Positions 7,374 to 14,255 of a stretch of 32,874 bases of DNA are shown piece by piece. Origin of the DNA: an uncultured bacterium (GTDB lineage Bacteria; Patescibacteriota; Minisyncoccia; Phycocordibacterales; PALSA-1337); NCBI GenBank assembly GCA_903842025.1, contig CAIMKX010000044.1:1-32874 (forward strand). The letters are read 5' to 3'. How positions within the stretch are numbered: the stretch's first letter is position 1; each line of letters starts with the position of its first letter. The translations under genes were made by a program, and so were the position numbers. The notes beneath the pieces were generated by a model, which saw nothing but the letters and a program-made list of their open reading frames with translations, had not been told where the DNA came from and did not search any database.

Positions 7374-8300
7374 ATGAACGAAAATCCAGAAATAATTAAC
7401 ATATTCAATGAAGTCCAGCAGGCCTTTAATCTGCGCAAACCTCTTCTAAAAGAGTGGAGCGATAAAAACGGTGGCAGAAATGTTATTGCGTTTTTCTCTT
7501 CATTCTCTCATCCCGGAGCTATGATTCAAGATCAAGATCGTGATTATCTGGAAGAATTACTTTCCAAAATGGATTCTACAAAAGGATTGGATCTTATTTT
7601 AAGCAGTCCCGGTGGTTACCCTCTTGCTGCCGAAAGGATCATCCAGACCTGCCAATCATATTCATCGGATTTCAGAGTAGTTGTACCAAAACTGGCCAAA
7701 TCAGCAGCTACCATGATTGCATTCGGAGCGAAGTCTATTCTTCTTGGAGAAACATCAGAACTTGGTCCAGTTGATCCGCAGATAAACTATAAAGATCAAA
7801 GAGGTGAGCTTGTTACTCGTTCTGCCTACGCGGTTGTCAAAGGTGTTGAAGAAATACTAGAGAAGATCAAACAATCTCCAATGAATTCCAGAATAGAGGG
7901 ATTGCTAAGCCTTTTACCGCCAATTGACCAGCCGTTCTTGGAGGAATGTAAAATAGCACAGGAACTTTCTAAAGATATAGCTATACGATATCTAAAGATG
8001 ACAACCTTCCCTTCTCTAAAAGAAAGGAAGTCCAGCCAATCTGATAACAGTGACTGTATTGAAAACAAGATCAAGAAATTCCTTATGCCAGAGGAGACTT
8101 TCTCTCATGGCCGTCCGATAACCTTTAATGAGGCAAAACAGATTGGTCTGAAGGTTGAGTTACTAAAAAAAGAAGATCCGAAATGGGAACTCCTTTTGAG
8201 GATTTATAGTCGAACAAATTTTGTTGTCCAAAATTCTACAGTTATCAAATTGATTGAGAATCCTGAAAATAGTTTCGCTGCCTCAATACCCCCTCGGTAG
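7374..8300 (+). CDS. SDH-family (SppA/ClpP-class) serine protease
   Basis: This 308-residue protein belongs to the serine dehydrogenase proteinase-like family of the ClpP/crotonase fold. It shows the oxyanion-strand glycines in LDLILSSPGGYPLAAE (about 72-87), then VVVPKLAKSAATMIAFGAKS, in which Ser110 is the likely nucleophile. SELGPVDPQI follows, a hallmark of this family. A conserved HGRPITFNEAKQIGL segment lies near the C-terminus. No signal peptide or membrane helix is seen, so it is probably cytoplasmic, or recruited to membranes by a partner. I chose the ATG at 7374 over a TTG ten codons upstream because the extra residues are only a run of Ile. Its place in an island with a restriction-nuclease remnant hints at a defence or stress role, which is inference. 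Confidence 0.8.
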   Translation: MNENPEIINIFNEVQQAFNLRKPLLKEWSDKNGGRNVIAFFSSFSHPGAMIQDQDRDYLEELLSKMDSTKGLDLILSSPGGYPLAAERIIQTCQSYSSDFRVVVPKLAKSAATMIAFGAKSILLGETSELGPVDPQINYKDQRGELVTRSAYAVVKGVEEILEKIKQSPMNSRIEGLLSLLPPIDQPFLEECKIAQELSKDIAIRYLKMTTFPSLKERKSSQSDNSDCIENKIKKFLMPEETFSHGRPITFNEAKQIGLKVELLKKEDPKWELLLRIYSRTNFVVQNSTVIKLIENPENSFAASIPPR

Positions 8301-8460
8301 CCGAACCCGGATTCGTAGTCCATTGATATTTTGATGACTGCCCATCTGAATTGGTTTGTCTATACTGTTTCTGAAATTCTCGAACAATACGCAACGCATC
8401 AGATTGATTTCTCTCTGATTGGGCAACTGTCATATCATTTTTTCTTGATTTTTTAATCAT
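8245..8460 (-). CDS. Possible small hypothetical protein
   Basis: An open frame of 71 codons from the ATG at 8460, Gln/Ser/Arg-rich (ALRIVREFQKQYRQ), with no recognised domain. It is convergent with the SDH-family protease and overlaps its 3' end by 56 bases, which counts against it. A TATAAA motif lies about 15 bases before the ATG. Real coding status is uncertain. Confidence 0.25.
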   Translation of the reverse strand: MIKKSRKNDMTVAQSERNQSDALRIVREFQKQYRQTNSDGQSSKYQWTTNPGSATEGVLRQRNYFQDSQSI

Positions 8461-8535
8461 TGAATTAAATAGGTATTTTATAGAGTACCAGAATGGCATA
8501 ATAAAGTCTATAAATTAATAATTACCATTGATGTG

Positions 8536-8736
8536 TTAAGTATACCATAATTGAAATTGCGGATACTGCTTTTTGTCATTATAATCGAGAAACTTATCAT
8601 CTTTCCATACTAACTCCGTAAAGTTCACAAAATCCTCGTTATATCCTCGGCATACAACTATAATACGATGAGATAGCGAATATGGTACAAATCGCAGTAT
8701 TATTTTCGCTAGGAACGGATTCAGGTCGATCTCCAT
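8536..8736 (-). CDS. Possible small hypothetical protein
   Basis: An open frame of 66 codons, MEIDLNPFLAKIILRF to the C-terminal QFQLWYT, with an in-frame stop four codons before the ATG. It is rich in aromatic and charged residues and not recognised. It sits inside the AT-rich island, downstream of the DUF1524 fragment. It may be a gene relic. Confidence 0.25.
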   Translation of the reverse strand: MEIDLNPFLAKIILRFVPYSLSHRIIVVCRGYNEDFVNFTELVWKDDKFLDYNDKKQYPQFQLWYT

Positions 8737-8791
8737 ATAACCTGATCATTGATCAACTATTGGTCGAAGTCAACTAGACTGAGAATAATAG

Positions 8792-9160
8792 CTAAATCTT
8801 CCACACCTTTCGGTATGCGTCTGTAGCAATTTCTTTTGCGCGATTGACTATTGTCTTTGTACCCCAAGAAAAAACTGATTTCTCATAATCACGAATGAAA
8901 TCTTGAATATATGGTTGATTTTGAACCTCTCGCATGAGACTACCTTTTAATTTTTCTAGCTTCTTTTTAGGACTCAGATTACCCAATCTTGAATTAGTTC
9001 TAAAGCTAATAACCAATAGATTTCCTATATTGTCTACAATCTCAAGCGTGTCCGGATCTGGCTTCATATCAGCTTCTGGAGTCTGCGGATAAAAATGTTC
9101 AATATTATGATTTTTTCGTAATGTCTTTTGATCAGGATTAAATCTACTGTCGCGTTTCAT
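8792..9160 (-). pseudogene. C-terminal fragment of a DUF262/DUF1524 (GmrSD-type) restriction nuclease
   Basis: The 122 codons carry the DUF1524 HNH-like signature: HNIEHFYPQ (near residues 18-26), then a DNIGNLLVIS strand, TNSRLGNLSPKKKLEKLK, and the typical tail with a Trp/Arg-rich helix (IVNRAKEIATDAYRKVWKI). In full-length GmrSD and related DUF262 proteins this is the C-terminal nuclease domain, and several hundred residues (DUF262 NTPase) precede it. Here an in-frame TAG sits directly before the ATG, and the recombinase begins within the same bases on the other strand. The gene is therefore an amputated remnant; the first dozen residues may not be original sequence. Confidence 0.7.
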
Positions 9161-10635
9161 CTACTGAACAGGTAGACGGCACTTCTCTTGAATCGCAGGA
9201 AAAAGTCTGTCGAGAATTCTGCGCGCGTGAGCATATTCAAGTATTGAAAGTATTCGTGGAAAAAGGAGAATCGGCCAAAACTGCTGAACGCACTGAATTC
9301 ATAAATGCCATTAGCTTCTGCTCGGATAAAAAGAACGCTGTCGATTATTTCGTCGTCTACAAGCTCGACCGCTTCGCCCGAAATCAGGCTGATCATATTA
9401 CCGTTAGACAAACGCTCAAGAAATACCACACTGAATTGAAATCAGTCACTGAACCAATTAGCGATAGTCCGGTTGGCAAAATGATGGAGGGTATATTGTC
9501 GGCTTTTGCTGAATTCGACAATAATGTACGTACGGAAAGAAGCGTTAATGGTATGAAAGAACGCATCAAGCAAGGAATATGGGTCTGGCAAGCTCCTATG
9601 GGCTATTGCAGAACTGAAAAAGGCACTAACCTCACACCACATCCAACTTACGCTCCATTCATAAAAACAATCTTTGAGGAATACGCCAAAGGTATCCATA
9701 CATTCGATTCACTAGCTAAATATGTTACTGATCGAGGCTTCACTATGAAGAACGGCAAACCAGCTATTCCACAACTTATTGAAAAGATAATCAGAAATCC
9801 TCTCTATTGTGGAAGAATCAAAGTCTGGGACATAGAGATCAAAGGAAAATTTGAACCAATCATCAGCGAACGACTATTCGATCAATGCCAAGAAAGCGGT
9901 AAACGCAGACCAAAAACTCCACGACTAGCAAAAAATAGTGACTTCCCATTAAGAAAGTTAGCAACATGCGAATTCTGCAATAAGCCACTAACCGGAAGCA
10001 AAGCCACCGGAAGACAAGGGCAAAAATATCCGTATTACCACCATCACAAGCAAAACTGTGAGCACGCCGCCTTCGTACCAAAAGCCCACTTCGAGCAAAT
10101 GTTCGTAGAGTACCTCCAAGAGATAACACCGAGCTTCAAATTCGAGGAATCATTCAAGGCCATAGTCCTCGATATCTGGAAAAACAACTTCAAGAAATTC
10201 GATGAAGAAAACGAGCAGATCAAAAAAGCTGTTTCGGTACTAGAGCAGAAAAGACAACGCATCTTCGACCTACACCAAGATAAAACCTACACTGATCAGG
10301 AATTCAAGGATCAGAAAAATCTCCTCGACGACAAAATTAAGAAGCACATGAACCTAATGCACGAGAAATACGACAAAGAATTCAAGATGGACGCCGCACT
10401 AGAGTATTGCTTCGACTTCGTGAGAAATACCGCAAGCACATGGGTAAAGCTCGCAAAGAAGCCGGAAGATCGTCTTTGTTTCCAAAAAATGGTTATATCC
10501 GAAAATGTGCAATTTTCTGGAAATAAATTTGGAAACGCGAAACTAACGCCAATCTACAACCTATATCAGCAATTCTTGCTCGATAAATCCCAATTGGTGA
10601 CCTTACCGGGAGTCGAACCCGGATTACAGCCTTGA
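9142..10635 (+). CDS. Large serine recombinase with damaged start
   Basis: Site-specific DNA integrase or resolvase of the large serine family. The open frame (497 codons) starts directly after a TAA at 9139-9141. Its first residues, IYCRVSSTEQ, hold the catalytic serine motif, followed by TSLESQ, KLDRFARN and a resolvase helix. The Recombinase domain follows (GYCRTEKGTNL to IRNPLYCGRIKV). Then comes a zinc ribbon (CEFCNKPLTG ... YHHHKQNCEH) and a coiled coil near residues 330-420. No ATG, GTG or TTG precedes the serine motif in frame; the first is a TTG at 9244, after the catalytic site. A one-base deletion in the A run near 9139 would explain this. The 3' end overlaps tRNA-Glu in antisense (LVTLPGVEPG is tRNA read-through), as expected for a gene abutting its attachment site. 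Confidence 0.85.
   Translation: MYCRVSSTEQVDGTSLESQEKVCREFCAREHIQVLKVFVEKGESAKTAERTEFINAISFCSDKKNAVDYFVVYKLDRFARNQADHITVRQTLKKYHTELKSVTEPISDSPVGKMMEGILSAFAEFDNNVRTERSVNGMKERIKQGIWVWQAPMGYCRTEKGTNLTPHPTYAPFIKTIFEEYAKGIHTFDSLAKYVTDRGFTMKNGKPAIPQLIEKIIRNPLYCGRIKVWDIEIKGKFEPIISERLFDQCQESGKRRPKTPRLAKNSDFPLRKLATCEFCNKPLTGSKATGRQGQKYPYYHHHKQNCEHAAFVPKAHFEQMFVEYLQEITPSFKFEESFKAIVLDIWKNNFKKFDEENEQIKKAVSVLEQKRQRIFDLHQDKTYTDQEFKDQKNLLDDKIKKHMNLMHEKYDKEFKMDAALEYCFDFVRNTASTWVKLAKKPEDRLCFQKMVISENVQFSGNKFGNAKLTPIYNLYQQFLLDKSQLVTLPGVEPGLQP
10591..10602. repeat. Putative attR: 12-bp repeat in the tRNA-Glu 3' end
   Basis: CAATTGGTGACC is identical to 7233-7244. It spans the encoded CCA and part of the acceptor stem of tRNA-Glu, so insertion here would leave the tRNA intact, as with many tRNA-targeting integrases. 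Confidence 0.5.
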
Positions 10636-10669
10636 GAAGGCCGTGTCCTAACCATTAGACGATAAGGCC
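10595..10669 (-). tRNA. tRNA-Glu(CUC), CCA encoded
   Basis: Cloverleaf read on the minus strand. The acceptor GGCCTTA pairs with TAAGGTC (one G-T pair). The anticodon arm is CGGCC-TTCTCAA-GGCTG, giving anticodon CTC for GAG codons. The T arm is CCGGG-TTCGACT-CCCGG. The discriminator A is followed by an encoded CCA, unlike the tRNA-Gly in this window. It lies 5 bases after the murF stop on the same strand, so it may be co-transcribed with murF. Confidence 0.93.
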
Positions 10670-10674
10670 CGATT

Positions 10675-11982
10675 CTATGCTTTCTCCAACCACTCCTTTT
10701 CCTGTCGCACAAGGAGTTTATCTACTTTCTCCGGTTCTTTCAAGAGGGCTTTGACGACCCTTTCCATCCGCATGGACTGGGAGCCTTTGACCAGGACAAT
10801 GTCGCCGGTTTTGACTTCAGGGACAATAAAGGCCGCGGCTTCAGAGGAGGTGTCAAAGGAGTGAATCATCGAGGAAGATAAACTGCTCTTTTGGGCCTCT
10901 TCGGCGGTCATGTTGGAACGGGGACCGACAGTAATGAGATAGTCGGCGGAGCCGAGACATTCCTGGCCGATCTGGCGATGAGCTTCGGCGGAGAATTTTC
11001 CCAACTCCATCATGTCGCCCAGGACGGCGATCTTCGTTCCGGAACATTGGAGACTTTTTAGTGTGGCCAAAGCCGATGAGGCGGCATCAGGTGATGAGTT
11101 GTATGTGTCGTCGATGATGGTTGAACCATTTATTCCAGCGATCAAATTCATGCGACCCTTTGGCGCTTCATATTCGGACAAAGACTTCCCTATTGATTCG
11201 ACGGATAAGTTCCGGGCTTTGGCGACTGCGGCCGCCGCCAGCAAAGGATACATGTAGGTTTCGCCAGCGACATTTTTGATCTTTACAGGAATGGAATCGC
11301 CGCCAGATTTGATGGTAAATCCGAAACCAATTGGCGCTTTCGTGATCGCATTATAATCCGTGGCGCCATCCAGTCCCTGAATTGTGGACATGTCCGATTT
11401 GCCGTAGGAAATTACCTGAATATTTTTCTCCTTGACCCTTCCGGCCAGAGACATGACCTTATTATCATCGGCGGCCAGGATAAGAGTGCCACCATTCTTC
11501 ACCGCCATAGCCAAAGCCGCCTTCTCTTCGAAGACTTCCTCGGCCGATCTGAAGAATTCGACATGGACGGGCAGACGGCTGATCTTGGTCATGACGGCTA
11601 CGTCCGGCTTCAACCATTTGGCGACTTTCTTGATGTCATTGGGATGATCGGCACCGATTTCCAGTATGAGACAGTCCGGATATTCATTCTTCCAAAGTAT
11701 CAAAGAAAGCCCGTGTGTCAAATTTTTCAGCCAACCCTCCAAACTGTGCCAAGCGTTGGGCATACCAATGATAGTCAAAGGCAAACCAATCTCGCTGTTC
11801 ATGCTCTTTTCGCTTTTCCTGACAAGTTTGCTTTGATCCTTCAATACGCAATATATGGCGTCTTTCGTAGAAGTCTTGCCCACACTTCCGGTCACGGCCA
11901 CGATAAAAGGCTTGTATTTTCGCAGAATTAATCGCGATTCCAATGTAAGGACTGCGACGAGGATTGTTTTGATAAGTTGCAT
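10675..11982 (-). CDS. murF: UDP-N-acetylmuramoyl-tripeptide--D-alanyl-D-alanine ligase
   Basis: Mur ligase that adds D-Ala-D-Ala to the UDP-MurNAc-tripeptide, the last cytoplasmic step of the peptidoglycan precursor. The P-loop is AVTGSVGKTSTK (residues 29-40). Other Mur signatures are LILEIGADHPNDIKKVAKWLKP, the central HVEFF and EEKAAL segment, IDDTYNSSPDAASSAL (compare DxYNANPxS in MurF) and IAVLGDMMELG. At 435 residues the length is normal. The N-terminal uridine-binding domain is reduced to a short hydrophobic helix (MQLIKTILVAVLTLESRLIL). That leader may associate with the membrane, and a reduced N-terminal domain is my reading, not a known requirement. It is the last gene of the division/wall cluster and is separated from ftsI by a repeat element. 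Confidence 0.88.
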   Translation of the reverse strand: MQLIKTILVAVLTLESRLILRKYKPFIVAVTGSVGKTSTKDAIYCVLKDQSKLVRKSEKSMNSEIGLPLTIIGMPNAWHSLEGWLKNLTHGLSLILWKNEYPDCLILEIGADHPNDIKKVAKWLKPDVAVMTKISRLPVHVEFFRSAEEVFEEKAALAMAVKNGGTLILAADDNKVMSLAGRVKEKNIQVISYGKSDMSTIQGLDGATDYNAITKAPIGFGFTIKSGGDSIPVKIKNVAGETYMYPLLAAAAVAKARNLSVESIGKSLSEYEAPKGRMNLIAGINGSTIIDDTYNSSPDAASSALATLKSLQCSGTKIAVLGDMMELGKFSAEAHRQIGQECLGSADYLITVGPRSNMTAEEAQKSSLSSSMIHSFDTSSEAAAFIVPEVKTGDIVLVKGSQSMRMERVVKALLKEPEKVDKLLVRQEKEWLEKA

Positions 11983-11991
11983 ATATTAAAA

Positions 11992-12176
11992 AAATCCCCC
12001 ACCCCTCGCTCCGCTCGGGGCACCCCCTTTTTCAAAGGGGGATTTTCCATCAAACCCGCTATGCATTCGATACAAATACGTCTTTCATAAGCCATTTTCA
12101 ACACAGGAATCTCGTTGGAGATTCCCCCTTTGAAAAAGGGGGTGCTCTGAGGCGATAGCCGAAGAGCGGGGGATTT
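11992..12176. repeat. Inverted-repeat element of the AAATCCCCC...GGGGGATTT family
   Basis: Left arm 11992-12045 and right arm 12121-12176 are imperfect inverted copies. Each has outer AAATCCCCC, a CGCTC-rich hairpin and an inner CCCCCTTT-TCAAAGGGGG hairpin. About 75 bp of unrelated sequence lies between the arms. A related element is at 18865-19125. It separates ftsI from murF and creates a spurious 97-codon open frame across the gap. Each inner hairpin could also act as a terminator. Confidence 0.7.
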
Positions 12177-12217
12177 ATTCAATTCTAGCATAATTTCCGA
12201 CTTTGTACTGTAAGCAA

Positions 12218-13933
12218 TCAACGATCCGGCGCCACATCATAATAATCTATCAGAAACTTGGTTATCCGGTCGAAAGGGTCGGTCAGGGTGGCCGAGGCGT
12301 ATTCGGCGCCTTTGGGATAGATCTGGTAGAGAAAAACTAGAAACTTCGGATTGTAGGCGGGGAAATAACCAAAGAAGGAATGCAAATATCTGTCCGAGTA
12401 ATAGCCGCCATTCACATGGTCAGGGATCTGGGCCGTGCCGGTCTTGGCGGCAATGCTGTAGCGGTCCATCTTGATGGCACCCTTGACCAAGGCCGTGTCC
12501 ACGACTTTGACCAGCATCTTCGTCACCTCATCGGCAGTCTGCTTCTTCAGGACCGGTCCGGTTTTCGGAAAAGCTTTTTCCTCCGTCCGGCCGCCGGCAT
12601 AGTCGATCTCCTTGACCAGATGCGGGGTGACGACATATCCGCCGTTGGCCAAAACCGAAAGCGCCCTGGCCATATTCACCGGTGAAATAGCGATGCCCTG
12701 GCCGTAGGCGGCGGTGGCGACTTCGACGTCGCGCCCGGTCTTCAGGTTGCCGGTCAGTCCGGTCGCCTCATTGGGAAGATCGATATTGGTCTTGGCCGTC
12801 AAGCCGAAACTGCTGAAATATTTCAAAAATTCTTCCTTTCCAACCTTAAGGGCGATCGTCGCCGCTCCGACATTCAGGGACTGACTCAAGATTTCCTGCA
12901 TGGGGATGATCCCGCGAGCTTGGCCGTCAAAGTTGGAGATCTTCTTGCCGCTCAAGGTCATGGTGCCGGTGTCGTCGTAAGTCGAATCGGCCGTTTCGGC
13001 GCCACTGTCGAGGGCCGTCGCCATCGTCAGTGGCTTCATGATCGAACCCATCTCATAGACGTGTTCGACCAGCGGATTGGCGAAAAGATTGGCGTTCTTG
13101 ACCGCCGCCGTATTGTTGGGGTCAAAGGTCGGCAAAGAGGATATGGCGACGATCTCACCGGTCGAGGGGTCGATGACGATGCCTCCTATCTCGTCGGGAT
13201 GCCAAACGGATGATGTTTGGCCGAGGATCTTTTCCAAATATTTCTGGACCGTGGGCTCGATAGTCGTCACGATATCGCCTTCGGCCCCGCCGGAGCCCAA
13301 AACGGACTGTTTGAGATCGGAAAATAATTTCACGAAAGCGTTCGAGTCGGAAGCGGAGCCGTTGCGGACCAAAACAGACTGATAACTCCTCTCCAAACCA
13401 TAACGACCGGCAGCCAGATCGGACTCGGCATCCTCGCCCAAGATCCCGATCTCATGGGCGGCCATGGTTCCTCCGGGATATTGGCGCCAATTTTCCTTGA
13501 CGACTCCCACCCCCGCCAAACCCAAACTTTTTATTGACGTCGAAGTCGCTTCCGAGACCTGGCCGGCCACTTCCTCATAATGATCGTTGGCTTTGGCGGC
13601 TTTGGCCAAAAAGACGCCCTTATCAATATTCAAATACTGCGACAATGCCCCATAGGCGCTGTCGGGATCGGCGATCATGGACGGGTTCATGAAGACTAGG
13701 TAGCCGCCGCCCAAAGTGGCGGCGGCGATCTTGTCCCCTTCCTTGGAGCTGAAAAAGATCGAACCACGGTCAAAGAGATTGGCGGATGGCTTGGCGTACT
13801 GGCGATCGGCTTTGGTCGCGTAGGAAGCGCCGTTCCTGATCTGCGTCCAATACAGGGAAAAAGCCAAGGCTGACGTCAAAAGGAATATCAGAAGAAGAAT
13901 GAGCCGGGCTTTTAATTTCTGGCTAGAGTTCAT
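12218..13933 (-). CDS. ftsI: Division transpeptidase (penicillin-binding protein, FtsI type)
   Basis: Class B penicillin-binding protein that cross-links septal peptidoglycan outside the membrane. One N-terminal membrane helix (LILLLIFLLTSALAFSLYW) is followed by the dimerisation region and the transpeptidase domain. The three active-site motifs are SIMK (Ser near residue 297), SQSLN (SxN) and AAKTGTA (KTG). The GGIVIDPSTGEIVAISSLPTFDPN lead-in is typical. Length, about 571 residues, is normal. The ATG at 13933 is preceded by GGAGG only 2 bases away. A TTG three codons upstream is possible. It overlaps ftsL by about 11 bases, so the two are probably translationally coupled. No C-terminal PASTA domain is seen. 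Confidence 0.9.
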   Translation of the reverse strand: MNSSQKLKARLILLLIFLLTSALAFSLYWTQIRNGASYATKADRQYAKPSANLFDRGSIFFSSKEGDKIAAATLGGGYLVFMNPSMIADPDSAYGALSQYLNIDKGVFLAKAAKANDHYEEVAGQVSEATSTSIKSLGLAGVGVVKENWRQYPGGTMAAHEIGILGEDAESDLAAGRYGLERSYQSVLVRNGSASDSNAFVKLFSDLKQSVLGSGGAEGDIVTTIEPTVQKYLEKILGQTSSVWHPDEIGGIVIDPSTGEIVAISSLPTFDPNNTAAVKNANLFANPLVEHVYEMGSIMKPLTMATALDSGAETADSTYDDTGTMTLSGKKISNFDGQARGIIPMQEILSQSLNVGAATIALKVGKEEFLKYFSSFGLTAKTNIDLPNEATGLTGNLKTGRDVEVATAAYGQGIAISPVNMARALSVLANGGYVVTPHLVKEIDYAGGRTEEKAFPKTGPVLKKQTADEVTKMLVKVVDTALVKGAIKMDRYSIAAKTGTAQIPDHVNGGYYSDRYLHSFFGYFPAYNPKFLVFLYQIYPKGAEYASATLTDPFDRITKFLIDYYDVAPDR

Positions 13934-14255
13934 GACCTCCAATCGCTAGGCGGCTAAGCGAAGCCGATTTGGAGATATATTGGCTGACTTTGCCCTGGCT
14001 CAAACCGTATGCCGCCAGCTGGTCGGGAGTCAAAACCCCGCTCAATTTCAGATATTGCGAATCAAGATCGTCGACTTCACGGCCCAGAATTGTCGCCTGG
14101 CCATGGATCTTTTCCAGGGTCACGGTGCTCTGGATGACCTTGTAGATATTCAAACCGTATGTGACGGCCAGAAAAGCGCAGGCCAAAAGAAGCGTCCAAG
14201 TCATGATCGTCCGATATTCCTGGACCAGATTGTAAGTTTTTGCCATTGTCTTCAT
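13923..14255 (-). CDS. ftsL: FtsL-like septum protein
   Basis: This 110-residue bitopic protein has a short cytoplasmic tail, one membrane helix (TWTLLLACAFLAVTYGL, about 19-35) and a heptad-rich outer segment (VTLEKIHGQATILGREVDDL). That is the FtsL/DivIC layout. It would bind the FtsB-like protein and FtsI in the divisome. The sequence is too diverged for a firm call on its own; the position between rsmH and ftsI is the strongest support. The start ATG overlaps the rsmH stop (ATGA), and its 3' end overlaps ftsI, so all three genes form a coupled operon. A second ATG lies three codons later. Confidence 0.72.
   Translation of the reverse strand: MKTMAKTYNLVQEYRTIMTWTLLLACAFLAVTYGLNIYKVIQSTVTLEKIHGQATILGREVDDLDSQYLKLSGVLTPDQLAAYGLSQGKVSQYISKSASLSRLAIGGHEL

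Larger units (their letters stand above)
7233..10602. mobile_element. Putative integrated element next to tRNA-Glu
   Basis: About 3.4 kb lies between the two 12-bp repeats. It carries an SDH-family protease, small orphan ORFs, a broken DUF1524 fragment and a large serine recombinase whose 3' end runs into tRNA-Glu. The left two thirds are visibly AT-richer than the flanking housekeeping genes. The orphan content, the recombinase beside the tRNA and the repeats together support integration. The exact limits are inferred, and no structural or replication genes are present. Confidence 0.5.

Noticed and set aside
11928-12221. 97-codon open frame between murF and ftsI
   Set aside because: It is read almost wholly from the inverted-repeat element (NPPLKKGVPRAERGVGDFF is repeat translation) and overlaps murF.
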